Source: Lepidodermella squamata (lineage: Eukaryota; Gastrotricha). From it: 64,000 nt of DNA. Shown in pieces: positions 31,654 to 42,506 of the stretch; position 1 is the stretch's first letter, and every line of letters starts with the position of its first letter. The notes below the pieces were generated by a model, which saw only the letters and a program-made list of their open reading frames with translations, did not search any database and was not told the DNA's origin. The position numbers and the translations under genes are program-made. The stretch is taken from assembly GCA_047495785.1 (NCBI GenBank), contig JBLDXI010000042.1:4278001-4342000 (forward strand), in the 5' to 3' direction.

Positions 31654-32838
31654 TTAGCTCAGATAACCGTTAAACTTCGCGACAACAATAGCGTAGCAAT
31701 TGATAGCAAGATACATAGAGAAGAAAAAGCTGAGAGCAAACATGTCGCAAACACGAGCCCTGTTGATTTTTCGATGCAATCCATCCTTCAACAGTTTTAC
31801 CGGGTCTTTGAACCATTTTTTGTGGCTATTCATAAAGCCGCCCATCACCAAAGCGTGAATAGTTATGCCACAGCTGTACAGGCTGAATAGGTCTGAGTAA
31901 TTGCTCAGGAAGAGGCGATGCGGTTTTGGCGGGACTCGGTTCAGGATTGAACCGCTCAGAAACACCATGGCCAGAAGGACAGTTATAGAGAAGGCCGAGC
32001 GATCCGTATAGCTGGTAGGCATTGCAAATGTAAAGAGTTGTAGCGTAGCGAGAAAGAATACTGGAATCATCAAGTTATAGATGTAGTACTCAGGATTTCG
32101 CCGGAGCGTTAACGTGAAGAATGCTAAACTTCTTTTTCCTAGAACTTCCATTAACTGAGTGCGGTTGTGAAATGATACCAATTGCCAACTGTCGCTTTCA
32201 GATATGAAATCTGAGCTAACTGAGCTGTCGGAATTCAGCTGAAAAACAGCTGCATACGAAATCTCTTGAAGAGCGAAAACGATCTCGCAAGTTTGCTTAT
32301 CGAACGGGAAGTCTTTGAGCTCAAGCGGGCAGTTTGATGTGAAAATGCCGATTCTTTGCCAGTAAGATCGTAAGTTAACGAAACGGCTTTCTTTTGAGTA
32401 CATACTAAGGTACATCCTCTCGGTAAAGCCTTCCTTCATGTCGAATTTACTCGCCGCATTCTTGTGGTGAGTGTGAGGCCGCCAGATGTCCTCTTCATAG
32501 ACGTAGAAATTTCGGTTCAAATTGGATTTGTAATAATCTCGGCAACTTGTATCCCACTGCAAGGAGAAAGTGGCCGAAACGGTCATAGTTTCTCGCGTGT
32601 CGTCAATTCCATGGAAATCCTGAATATTCAGCTTTATGATGATCTTAAATGTGTTGCAATTTGTATAGTTGTTCAGGATTGAGTCCGGACATGATGGGGT
32701 GTAAATTCTTGGGCTTAGAAGCCTTGAACAGTTTCTCCTCAGTTCAGCGAACTCTTCGCGCGGATCTACGTCTCGAGCATCGACGTTACTCACAAGCAAG
32801 ATGAGCGTCACTACTAGATAAAGCGATGAGTCAGACAT
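31654..32838 (-). CDS. Cys-loop ligand-gated ion channel subunit, family 2 (P2)
   Basis: Single exon, 394 aa. Signal peptide MSDSSLYLVVTLILLVSNV, then EFAELRRNCSRLLSPRIYTP. The ligand-binding domain has DFHGIDDTRETMTVSATFSL and DIWRPHTHHKNAASKFDM. The 13-residue Cys loop is CPLELKDFPFDKQTC. The LMEVLGKRSLAFFTLTLRRN segment leads into M1, and M2 is TDRSAFSITVLLAMVFLSGS, with T in place of P before the DR pair. VPPKPHRLFLSNYSDLFSLY in the M2-M3 linker is shared by the whole array. The short intracellular loop has KKWFKDPVK. It differs from P1 mainly in the leader and the region around the Cys loop. The ligand is unknown; surface expression is inferred from the leader and N-glycosylation sites. 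Confidence 0.88.
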   Translation of the reverse strand: MSDSSLYLVVTLILLVSNVDARDVDPREEFAELRRNCSRLLSPRIYTPSCPDSILNNYTNCNTFKIIIKLNIQDFHGIDDTRETMTVSATFSLQWDTSCRDYYKSNLNRNFYVYEEDIWRPHTHHKNAASKFDMKEGFTERMYLSMYSKESRFVNLRSYWQRIGIFTSNCPLELKDFPFDKQTCEIVFALQEISYAAVFQLNSDSSVSSDFISESDSWQLVSFHNRTQLMEVLGKRSLAFFTLTLRRNPEYYIYNLMIPVFFLATLQLFTFAMPTSYTDRSAFSITVLLAMVFLSGSILNRVPPKPHRLFLSNYSDLFSLYSCGITIHALVMGGFMNSHKKWFKDPVKLLKDGLHRKINRARVCDMFALSFFFSMYLAINCYAIVVAKFNGYLS

Positions 32839-33211
32839 CGTTTCTCGCGAAAATGTCTAAAAATTGCGCCTAATGGTGTTGCAGCAGGCTATCTTGTACT
32901 TCAACTCTCAGGAGATCAGAATAAATCGCACTTGCGTGATTTTCCATAATTGCAAGAGGTTTGAGTTGCGCAGTTCTACTAATGTTTTATTCCCCATGTC
33001 TTATTAGATTTTCTTTTTTGTCATCAAATGAAGACAAATACACTAAAAGCATCTTCTTTAGCTTTTTTCCAGAAAAAACCATCAATGTCAAATGTCATGC
33101 CTGTCATGTATGATCACGGAATACTCATATATGCGATTCATTTTATTGAAAATAAAAGCTCTGTACATTATCAAAGTACATTATCAAAGAGAGACAGCAT
33201 CTCTCAGACTT
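32839..33211. other. Intergenic in receptor array 2
   Basis: Between P2 and P3. No gene is seen. Confidence 0.5.
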
Positions 33212-34375
33212 TCAACCGAAGTAGCCGCTATTGCTAGCGACTACAACAGCATAATAATTGATTGTAAGGTACATGGTAAAAAATAACATGAACGCTAGCA
33301 TATCCCAAGCTCGTGTCCTGTTTATTTTCAGCCGTATGTTCGGTGAACGAAAAAGTACGCGTTGCTTGAACCATTTTTTATGGCTGTTCACCGTGCCGTT
33401 GATAATCAGTGTATGCACGGTGATTCCACAGCTGTAAAGAGAGAAAAGGTCGGAGAAGTTGCTGAGAAACAGGCGATGCGGTTTAGGCGGGACTCGGTTC
33501 AAAATGGAACCGCTGAGAAACACCATAGCGAGAAGGACAGTAACAGAAAACGTCGATCGATCCGCGCAAGTTGCCGGCATTGAAAAGGTAAAAAGTTGCA
33601 GGGAAGCTAGAAACAACACAGGAACCATCAGGTTATAAATATAGAACTCTGGATTTCTTCGAAATGTCAGAGTGAAGAATGCGACACTCCTCTTGCCAAG
33701 GACCTCCATCAATTGGGTTCGATTCGAAAAATGTATGAGAGACCATGCGTCGCTGTCGGTACTAAATTCCAGGCTAACAGAGCTGTCTGAATTTAGGTTG
33801 AATACAGCCGCGTACCAAATCTCCTGCAGGGCAAAAATGATCTCGCACGTTTGAGTATCGAAGGGGAAGTTTCGCAGTTCAAGAGGACAGTTTGAGGTGA
33901 AAATCCCTATTCTTTGCCAGTAAGATCGTATGTTGACGTATCGGCCCTCCCTTGCGTACAAGCTTAGATAGATTCGTTCCGTGAACCCTTCTTTCATATT
34001 GAATTTGCTCGCTGCATTCTTGTGATGCGTATGAGGCCGCCAAATGTCTTCCTCGTATACGTAGAAAATACGGTTCAGGTTCGACTTGTAGTAATTTCGA
34101 CACATTGAATCCCATTGAAGTGACATCGTTGCGGATACTGTCATGGTCTCTTGAGAATCGTCAATGCCATGAAAATCCTGGATATTCATTTTCAGCGTAA
34201 TTTTGAATGGCGCGCAATTGGTGTAGTTGTTGACTATTGAATCGGGACATGACGGAGTGTAAATCCTTGGGCTAAGAATTCGCGAACAGTTCCGTCGAAG
34301 CACAGCAAATTCTTCCCATGGGTCACCTACTTGAGCATGGACTAATCGAAAGATAAGGAAAATGGCTAGTAGCAT
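33212..34375 (-). CDS. Cys-loop ligand-gated ion channel subunit, family 2 (P3)
   Basis: Single exon, 387 aa from the ATG at 34375 (MLLAIFLIFRLVHAQ, matching the start of P4); the frame is open to 34414. Domain order is as in P1/P2: EFAVLRRNCSRILSPRIYTP, DIWRPHTHHKNAASKFNM, Cys loop CPLELRNFPFDTQTC (13 residues), M1 IYNLMVPVLFLASLQLFTF, M2 ADRSTFSVTVLLAMVFLSGS, M2-M3 linker with HRLFLSNFSDLFSLY, and M4 ending VVVASNSGYFG. The M3-M4 loop (KKWFKQRVLFRSPNIRLKIN) is basic and short. It is the closest paralogue of P4, with which it also shares ~500 bases of upstream sequence (34376-34900 with 38160-38700), so the two arose by a recent tandem duplication. Confidence 0.88.
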   Translation of the reverse strand: MLLAIFLIFRLVHAQVGDPWEEFAVLRRNCSRILSPRIYTPSCPDSIVNNYTNCAPFKITLKMNIQDFHGIDDSQETMTVSATMSLQWDSMCRNYYKSNLNRIFYVYEEDIWRPHTHHKNAASKFNMKEGFTERIYLSLYAREGRYVNIRSYWQRIGIFTSNCPLELRNFPFDTQTCEIIFALQEIWYAAVFNLNSDSSVSLEFSTDSDAWSLIHFSNRTQLMEVLGKRSVAFFTLTFRRNPEFYIYNLMVPVLFLASLQLFTFSMPATCADRSTFSVTVLLAMVFLSGSILNRVPPKPHRLFLSNFSDLFSLYSCGITVHTLIINGTVNSHKKWFKQRVLFRSPNIRLKINRTRAWDMLAFMLFFTMYLTINYYAVVVASNSGYFG

Positions 34376-35395
34376 TTCACGTTCAGCTTTCTTGAGTCCT
34401 TTTGCATAGGTCACTTCTCTATAGATGAATTTAAAAGGAAGTTAGGATGTTCTCTATGTTTAACATCAAAGGATTTTTTCAAGTTGAAGCGAGATGCTAT
34501 GAGAAATCGTGCGTACTTTCGCAATTTTTCTAAGACATGTAAAATTATTGATTATTAATAAGGATCATCTGAAATGGTGGTAGGTATAGCTTAGGCGGTC
34601 TATTGGTGAAAACCTAAGTAGAGCAGCGCAATTAATGCAATAGTTAAATTCGAAATAGCTTCCATAAATCATAAACTAAGACCTGGCTGTCACCATATCT
34701 GTCAATCACAGTAAGTTAACTCGCAATTTGTTTTAAGATAGCGGAGCAGTTGTCCTCACGCTCGGGCGATTCGCAAGCGAAATAATCTGATCGCGCCGCA
34801 ATGCAATATCGACAATATTCTTTTGCGAGAAAAAAGTGCGTGCTGAAAATGTCGAGATACATCGTAAAAAAAAGTATCAGCTTTTCGGAAATAGAATGTC
34901 AAACAGCTTGAAATAAGCCTTGAACTGTTAGTAATGACGAGGAAGTCCCAGTTGTTATGTGTCGTTATGCGTCCGTTTATCCGATCTGTCGAGTGTTCGC
35001 TTAAGCGAGTGTATGTTAAATAAAGCCCTGGAGGCTAGTTTCAAGGAAAATGCACATAATGAGCCGAGGCGAAGCCGGGGAATATTATGTGATATTTCCG
35101 AGATGATAGCCCGCAGGGAAGCTGTCAACTAAACTGGTAAAACCGGGTATAAACTGGGACAATTGTGACATAGAAACAATTTCGAAAAAATAATTTGAAA
35201 AATAAAACGCGCAGCTTGAAAAAATTTGTTGCCGTTATTATTCTTAATTCTTTCTTGCTTTTACAATGGCATGACGTAGTACGCCCCTTTTAAATCGCAC
35301 TATGATGCTGCTGCTTCGAAGAATCAGTAGTTAAATGTCGGGGATCATTCCCGCTTTACCAACCGGAACTGTTGCTATCCTTGGCTGAATAACCC

Positions 35396-35588
35396 GGCAG
35401 ACCGCCATAACAGCGAATACCCGAAACAGCGAACACGACAAAACAGCGAAAAATCTAATTTGCGACATAACAGCGATTTTAATATAGGACATTACACAGC
35501 ATTTTGGGGAGGATTTTTCGCTGTTTCGTCGCTTTCGCTGTTATGTCGGTTTCGCTGTTCTGCGCATTCGCTGTTTTGACGTCCTACC
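35396..35588. mobile_element. MITE with AACAGCGAA-rich ends and 9-bp target-site duplication
   Basis: 193 bp between two GAATAACCC direct repeats (35387-35395 and 35589-35597). Imperfect inverted ends (GGCAGACCGCCATAACAGCG against GGTAGGACGTCAAAACAGCG) continue as arms made of repeated AACAGCGAA motifs. A 9-bp duplication is typical of Mutator-like elements; that class assignment is inference. Confidence 0.7.
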
Positions 35589-35954
35589 GAATAACCCAGG
35601 TTTTATCTCAAGTTGGATGAACCCTGAACCCTCTTCAGGCTGATTTTCGGAAAATGACTGAAATTATTTATATCGATTTATTGTATGGATTGTAGGCAGG
35701 CTAACTTTGGACACTGTTTCTTTGCAGTTGAATAGCATGCATGGCAACAACACAGGACAAATTACGGGGGATTACTGCATAAAATTCCCCGTCTTTTCAG
35801 CTTTCTAATAAGCTGTAAGGCCGGAGATTATTGGAGATTATTGATTTTGGAGAAATTTCATAAGCAGTACGATTTCAGATGTCGAATTGGGACTTCCCCT
35901 CGTATCTCAATCAAAAGAAGATGGCATGGGCATTATTATACAGTCAGAACTCGC

Positions 35955-36070
35955 TATAGTACACTTTCACGGGGGACAAGAAGAAGGTGTACCTAAGCGA
36001 AAAGTGTACCCTTGCGAGTCAAAATTACCTTGCTAGCTCATAATTGGGACCGGTCGAAAAGTGTACTATG
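35955..36070. repeat. Short inverted-repeat element (ATAGTACACTTT ends)
   Basis: TATAGTACACTTTC at the left is complementary to GAAAAGTGTACTATG at the right, ~115 bp apart. Further GTGTACC motifs lie inside and just downstream. Probably a small MITE; no clear duplication of the target beyond TA. Confidence 0.5.
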
Positions 36071-36992
36071 ACGAATAAGTGTGCTATACCAGAGTGTACC
36101 TACTACGGCGAGTATTGCCTGTACTATCTCATTCCTCATAAAAGAAAATGAAAATTGGACGATTGGTTTCCGCATGGCGTTCAGGTGTCAAAGCGGGTAA
36201 TGTTGGACCGCTAGACTGGATAGAGTATAAAGATGCTGCGGCGCAAAACGCTTAAATTTGCAATAAGTCAGGTAAAAATAGACAAATGTTCAACAATTTT
36301 CCCTTTGTGCTGCGATTTCGATGGTTTGTCGATAAGATTCCAGAAGTTATTAAATGTTATCTCTGCCAGTGTTATACAACGCGCGGAACTGTTCCAATAA
36401 AGAGCGTAGTCTTAAGTATGGCCGAAATCACATGTCGAATTGCTTGCACTCTGCTCGTTGCTTTTACACTGCAACTGCGGCGGCCAGCAAGTCGCGAACT
36501 CGAGGGAATGCCCTCAGCGCCAGGCATCTGACTTATTGCTGATGCAAACAGCATCTGGGAAACTAGTTTCGAGAGAAAGCGCAGTTTCAAGACGGGTCGA
36601 GTGGTAACTGCTCAAAATTGGGAACATAGGAATTGGGGTGGTTGGGGATGCACTTGGCGCGGCCGGACTGGTGGAATTGGAGACGGGTTTGGTTGAGCGG
36701 GTCCCGCCTGTGCAATGAAAAGTAGTAATGAAATGTTACACAATGCTTAAGAGGAGAAATTTCAAATGAAATATTTTTAATAATTTCGGCCACCATTCTC
36801 AATTCATTTTATTGGCAATAAAATCTTGGTACATATCATAGTACAGTTGGAGCATCTCAGCGGCGACAAAATTGAGTCTCAAGAAAAATCTGGAAATCAA
36901 AGCTTGTCGCTCTTACGGCAAAACCAGCTCATTTCGCCTGCTATCCTCATTTTTGGTATTTTCGGCATTTTTGGCTTAATATGGTCAGCTTT

Positions 36993-38159
36993 TCAACCGA
37001 AGTAGCCACTACTGCTAGCGACTATAAAAGCATAATAATTGATTGCAAGGTACATGGTGATGAAGAACATGAGCGCTGACATATCCCAAGCTCGAGTCCT
37101 GTTTATTTTCAGCCTTCTATTAGATGACTGGAATGGTACTCGCTGCTTGAACCACTTTTTATGGCTGTTCACCGTTCCATTGATAATCAGCGTATGTACG
37201 GTGATTCCGCAACTAAATAGACAAAAAAGGTCAGAGAAGTTGCTGAGAAACAGGCGATGCGGTTTCGGCGGGACTCGGTTCAAAATGGAACCGCTGAGAA
37301 ACACCATAGCGAGAAGGACAGTGACAGAAAAGGCCGATCGGTCCGCGCAAACTGCAGGCATTAAAAAGGTGAAAAGTTGCAGGGTGGCTAGAAATAATAC
37401 GGGAATCATCAGGTTATAAATGTAGAACTCCGGATTTCTTCGAAATTTCATGGTAAAGAAGGCGACACTCCGCTTGCCAAGGACCTCCATCAATTGGGTT
37501 CGATTGGAAAAATGAACTAATGACCAGGCGTCGCTGTTGGTGTTGAAATCTGGGCTGATGACCTTGCTGTCAGAAGTCAGGACAAAGACAGCCGCATACC
37601 AAATCTCTTGCAGGGCAAAAATGATCTCGCACGTTTGAGTATCGAAGGGGAAGTTTCGCAGTTCAAGCGGGCAGTTAGAGGTGAAGATCCCTACTCTTTG
37701 CCAATACGATCGCAAGTTGACGTATCGGTCGTCTTTTGCGTACATGCTTAGATAAATTCGTTCGGTGAACCCTTCCTTCATATCAAATTTGCTTGCCGCA
37801 TTTTTGTGATGTGTATGAGGTCGCCAAATATCTTCTTCGTCAACGTAGAAATTACGGTTCAAATTCGATTTGTAGTAATCGCGACACGCGGAGTCCCACT
37901 GAAGTGAGAGCGTAGCAGATACCGTCATAGTTTCTTGCGAATCGTCAATGCCATGGAAGTACTGGATGTTTATTTTCATCGTAATGTTGAATGGCGCGCA
38001 ATTGGTGTGTTCGTTGAGTATTGAATCGGGGCATGACGGAGTGTAAATCCTTGGGCTTAGAATTTGCGAGCAGTTCCGTCGAAGTTCGGCAAAGTCTTCC
38101 GGTGGATCAGCTATTCGAGCATGGACTAATGGAAAGATAGTGAAAATGACTAGCAGCAT
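36993..38159 (-). CDS. Cys-loop ligand-gated ion channel subunit, family 2 (P4)
   Basis: Single exon, 388 aa. Signal peptide MLLVIFTIFPLVHARI, then DFAELRRNCSQILSPRIYTP. The ligand-binding domain has NIQYFHGIDDSQETMTVSAT and DIWRPHTHHKNAASKFDM; the 13-residue Cys loop is CPLELRNFPFDTQTC. An inserted residue (VISPDFNTNSDAWSL) distinguishes it from P3. M2 is ADRSAFSVTVLLAMVFLSGS; the M3-M4 loop is KKWFKQRVPFQSSNRRLKIN and M4 ends IVASSSGYFG. It is the furthest upstream member of the array in transcription order and a recent duplicate of P3. Ligand and partners are unknown; subunits this close may co-assemble. Confidence 0.88.
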   Translation of the reverse strand: MLLVIFTIFPLVHARIADPPEDFAELRRNCSQILSPRIYTPSCPDSILNEHTNCAPFNITMKINIQYFHGIDDSQETMTVSATLSLQWDSACRDYYKSNLNRNFYVDEEDIWRPHTHHKNAASKFDMKEGFTERIYLSMYAKDDRYVNLRSYWQRVGIFTSNCPLELRNFPFDTQTCEIIFALQEIWYAAVFVLTSDSKVISPDFNTNSDAWSLVHFSNRTQLMEVLGKRSVAFFTMKFRRNPEFYIYNLMIPVLFLATLQLFTFLMPAVCADRSAFSVTVLLAMVFLSGSILNRVPPKPHRLFLSNFSDLFCLFSCGITVHTLIINGTVNSHKKWFKQRVPFQSSNRRLKINRTRAWDMSALMFFITMYLAINYYAFIVASSSGYFG

Positions 38160-39332
38160 TTCACGTATTTCTTTTATCCTTCTGCGTAGATCAATTAGAT
38201 CTAGATGAGTTTAAACTAGTGGATTGTAGGATGTTCTCTAGAATTATCATGAAAGGAATCGTTTTCAAGGGAAAGCTCGATGCTATGAGAAAATGCTCAT
38301 AAATTGTTGGTAATCATGGTTTTCTCGGTCACTAGGTGAAAGCCCAAGTAGGACAGCGTAATTAATGCAATAGCTAAAGTCTATACAGCCTCGATCAGTC
38401 GTGGACGAAGACGTGACTGTATCGCAAGTTTACTTGCAGGGTTTTTCAAGATAGCGGATCATTAGCTGCTGTATCAAGTTCGTGCGGCTTAGTAATTATT
38501 GCAAGCGAAATGACCTGGTTAAGCCGCAAAGCAATATGATCGACAAGACATTCTATTTTCGTTTAAGGGAATAAGTTGCGTGCTGACATTTTTTGACAGA
38601 TCGTAAAAAAGTGTCAACTTTTCGGAAATAGAATGTCCAACAGCTTCCATTAAATTTTCAGCTTTAAGTGTTTTGTCCGTGTATTTTCGCAATGTGTTGT
38701 ATAGCGGATGCCCAGTACCGATACAAGGTTGTGTTATGAATCATAGTTTGCTGCTTGTTCGCATCGATAGACGGAAAACAGGATTGCAGCGAAAATCAAG
38801 CTTAAAACAGCAATTTTCTAGCCTGCTCTAGCTGGGTGCTTCAACAACGTTCAATTCGAATGTGTGAGGATTGGATCGATATGGTTGTGATCACGGCAAG
38901 TGAACCTCTGTACCAAGATCCCATTTTCCGATGTTCCTTCAAGTCTGTACTGGAGCCAAGGCTGATATTACACCACAGCCATGAATCACGTAAAAGCAAC
39001 GTGAAAAATAACATATTCAACACATAAGGAAAGTCCTTCATTTCAGCTTAAATCTGTTCATAGATTGTGTATCCATCTCCATTTAAAATACACATAATGT
39101 ATTTTAACTGTTAGCTGTCCCAGTAGATGCAAGAAACGGAGTAATAAATAGTGTAAAAATGTGAAATCAGTCCTCTCTCTTTACCAGTGAATTTATAATC
39201 AAGCTGATTTGCAGCGCTCCATAAATTAAGCTGAATAAAGTGAAGTAGTCTCTTGAAAATCATGCATAATATTTTCAATAAAACAACACGGCATCAATCG
39301 GTATATTTGCACGAAAATATTTTTGCGAGATC
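38160..39332. other. Intergenic between P4 and gene B (divergent)
   Basis: Contains the P4 upstream region similar to that of P3, then ~600 bases without recognisable content before the first exon of gene B. Confidence 0.45.
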
Positions 39333-42112
39333 ATGGCTTCGACCAGCAATGTATCCTTACTGCACCCTGAATCAGCCAACAACACAACAAGTCGTTCAAA
39401 TAACATCCTCAGCCTACCTCAGGACCCACTTCATGCGCGCCGAGGGCGCCGTTTCAGCACACTATCCGCCATCCACCCGCCTGTCACATCAGGTGTGGTC
39501 GGATCAGGAACAACTAACAGTAATCTATGCGGAATCAACAATTTGAACATGGGCTTCAGTCTGATTGGCCACGGTGGCTCGTCGTCAGTCCTTTACCCGG
39601 ACAAAAGCAGGTCCTTCTTTGGAACACTCAACTCACCAATGAGTTTGTCAGCCCAACGTTCATTCCCGATAAGTATTGGAGGTAGCAGCATAGGGGGTGA
39701 TCAGAGCTTCCTATCAGAAAGCCGGCAGCCGTCGAACTACGATTTTAGTAATGAACTCCTTGCGTTCGGTTTGTTATTAAGATATTTTAATAATTTTCTT
39801 CGCTTCAATTGCCCCGTTTTTTCTGTCTCTTCCTGCAAAACTATACTCGATTTTTCCTCCTTGCATGATAAAACTTAAGGTATGCAATTTCTGCTGCAAT
39901 TACAATCCGCAGAGGTTGATTCTGCTGCATTGAGTGCTGGCGGGAATGATGAATTGCGACGGGCCGTGAAACGAAAAGATGTCAAGAAGTCGCACCATCA
40001 CCGCAAAAAGAACAAGAACGGCGAGCCGGAAAATAGGCGGCATCTTGAAGACGAAATTCTAGCAGGTAGATTTAGTCATGACTTCATGCGCCCTATAAAT
40101 TCATTGCATCTTTTTCGAGCCGATCTAATGGTTTTGGAGGATTACTACTACCATCCACTTTTCTTGATCGGTAAAAACTAGAAACTGCCCTTTTTTGAGC
40201 AATGACCAGATGTTTTCGATAGCTCGAGCATTTGCAGTTGTGATCATTCTAGCCGGCGTAATTATGATGTTCGTTTCTCTCACGGCCCCTTATTGGGTCG
40301 AAATTCCACACCGTCGTAAGTTTCAGCTTTTGAAGTATAAGGAATATTTTGTAACTTTTCGACCAACAGCTGTTCCACTTGGGCCTGAGTATCTGTATCA
40401 ACTGACCATGTTCAACAACTGCACGATTCTGTTGCACGAGGCTGAATATTTCAGATTTGCCGATCTAGCAAAGAAGCAAATCTCGGGCATCATCCAATAT
40501 GCTAATTCAAGGGCGAAACAAGACCAATTGCCATTAGCTGCCCCTATCAAGCCTGTCATGATTCACGACCTGCCAACGACAGAGGAACTTCACAACATCT
40601 CATACATTGACGAGTATGATATCAGCCCTGGTCTTCATGTCGAAAATTCAAACAAAACAAGCGCGACCAAAATCGAGTACGGAGTTGATGAATGTCTGCC
40701 ATATTCATTTGGAGGTAAATTTCTCGCGTTAGCAAACAAATCTGAGCCAACAAAAAAGTCGAAGTACCAATTTGACGGCAATAAAAAATCTAAGGCACTT
40801 ACACGGTAATCCATTTTGGACTGGATTTGCATCTTGCGCGGACAAGTTGGCGGCACCCTAAAATTATAATATTTACATCGACCCTCCCGCGAGTGTATAT
40901 GCTGGACTTGGCTGTTCTGATCTGACGCGCGATTTTTGTTGATAATATTATAACGAACGCTCTTTATCGCAATAGCATCGCATGCTGTGCGTGCGCGCCA
41001 ATTGAGGAAAACGGCAAAATATTGACAAAACACTTTGCATACGCAATAATCATAATACATTATGGAAAATTTTCTCGAGAACTGCGCGCAGCCGATAATG
41101 GCCCGAGCCAACGCGACAGATGGCTGGTCTTTTTACGACGTCGTATTATACTAGCCCACAGCGATTAGTCTTGTGCTGCTATAGCCACTCGTATAGGCGC
41201 TTCTCTGTTTTTTGGCACACATGGCGCAGGTGAAAAGTTGGAATACGTTCTTCAAGTTTCGAGTGCCTGCTCTTGACCCAGCTAAGATAGTTATCAGCCA
41301 GCAACAACTTAACCGCGAACAGAAATGCCTACGCCCCTTTCGCCTGTTCGGCGTCCTATTCACTATGAGTGCGCTGTCGATGTCGATAGCAGCGTGCTGC
41401 ATATTTTGGCTACAGGCGCCAAACGGCTTACAGATAACACTGTGGGAGAGGTGTCTCAAAGAAAACGCCACACTTGTCGAACTTGGCATACCTTGCAATA
41501 ACCCTCAGTTAGATTGTTAGCTCAATTCCTGATAATTCCGACCCGGAGTTGTAACTCTGCCTTATTTTTTCAGTATGGCAATCTTGCGTGATTGGAGTAC
41601 TGATTTTCACAAGTGTATTTGGGACAGTGTCTTTCGTGCTTTCCATGTGTGGAGTGGTGAGTTGAAACTCTGATTTTTCCGGTTTTTGATCCTCCCGTCA
41701 ATTTCCTATAGTGCGTCCGATCTCTTCCAAAGCGGTTGTACTATTACCACAGTGCGGCTGAAATGCTTTTCGTCTGTGGTAAGGAAAGCTTCAAAATTCT
41801 ATGGTCCTCCTAAATACTTATATTTCAGCTGTGCTGACAGGAGCTGCTGTGATTGCTTTCCCCCTCAGCGTTCGCTACAAGGTGGAAATAGCCGCGTTCA
41901 CGTACGGCCACGGCTTTTACGTCGCCGCAGTCGGATCTGGTTGTTACCTAATCGCCGCAATCCTCCTTAACTTGGACCTATTCATATTATGCACAGTACC
42001 CGATAAAGGCCATCAGCGTGAAAACAGCAAATCAAGTGCAAGGCCACGGACTAAATCAATAGTCAGTCAGAATGCGGTCCCAGTTATCACGCCAACCCAA
42101 GCAACGGCGTGA
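39333..42112 (+). CDS. Claudin/Clc-like four-span membrane protein, long isoform (gene B)
   Basis: Eight exons: 39333-39768, 39913-40065, 40120-40170, 40223-40315, 40370-40714, 41574-41656, 41712-41778, 41829-42112. All phases agree, giving 503 aa. The N-terminal ~200 residues are Ser/Gly-rich and then basic with SHHHRKKNKN. YYYHPLFLIARAFAVVIILA opens span 1, which ends APYWVEIPHR. The extracellular loop begins GPEYLYQLTMFNNCT and ends CLPYSFGG, exactly as in gene A, and the splice after the GG is in the same phase. Spans 2-4 lie in exons 41574 onward (GHGFYVAAVGSGCYLIAAIL..VPDKG). The 859-nt intron before 41574 contains another first exon (gene C). The tail after VPDK is longer than in gene A and basic/Ser-rich. 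Role by family only: membrane or junction protein. Confidence 0.7.
41221..42112 (+). CDS. Claudin-like short isoform or nested gene (gene C)
   Basis: Exon 41221-41515 joins to 41574-41656, 41712-41778 and 41829-42112 in phase (T|TA), giving 242 aa. The first exon encodes its own membrane span (LFGVLFTMSALSMSIAACCI) and an extracellular loop with LWERC and a second Cys 15 residues later, the standard claudin-superfamily W..C..C signature, more typical than in genes A and B. The remaining three spans are the exons of gene B. The ATG is at 41221. Either this is an alternative promoter of gene B, with the whole first half exchanged, or gene B uses another 3' end that I cannot see. No second set of final exons exists between 40714 and 41221. 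Confidence 0.65.
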
Positions 42113-42506
42113 AATCGCTTTTTTATAACACATTTTTTATGCAATTTTCCCGAAGTAAAGGTTTTGATGTAAATATAATTGCCTCTTTTATTACTTTACT
42201 GGTATTGTAACCGCCCAATTCACCAAGGCTTTATATGATTCTTTACTGAAAGAGCACAACAAGATGCTTGCCACATAGATTTGTGCGAAAAAATAGGTAG
42301 ACACCTATATTATATCATTTCGACGTATCGTCCGTCATTCTTCGCGCTCTCAACTTTTGGAATACAGATTATACAGATACAACCAGCCAATTCACGGCAA
42401 TACATAAATTGAAGACCATTTTTGCGGAAACATCACGTTTCTCGAATAGTAATAGGAATATGATAACAATGCACATGAAAACAGAGCCTATATACGATCA
42501 TCACTT
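42113..42506. other. Intergenic between gene B/C and UFM1 (convergent)
   Basis: Short AT-rich 3' flanks of both genes. Nothing else is seen. Confidence 0.5.

Larger units (their letters stand above)
34376..36992. other. Long intergenic region with small inverted-repeat elements
   Basis: The first ~500 bases resemble the P4 upstream region. Inverted-repeat elements lie at 35396-35588 and 35955-36070. Open frames at 36286-36542 and 36372-36802 have no family or splice support. Confidence 0.45.

Noticed and set aside
40315-40809. Unspliced reading of gene B ending at 40809
   Set aside because: It reads through two good GT..AG boundaries. The spliced form aligns with gene A at both junctions and phases.
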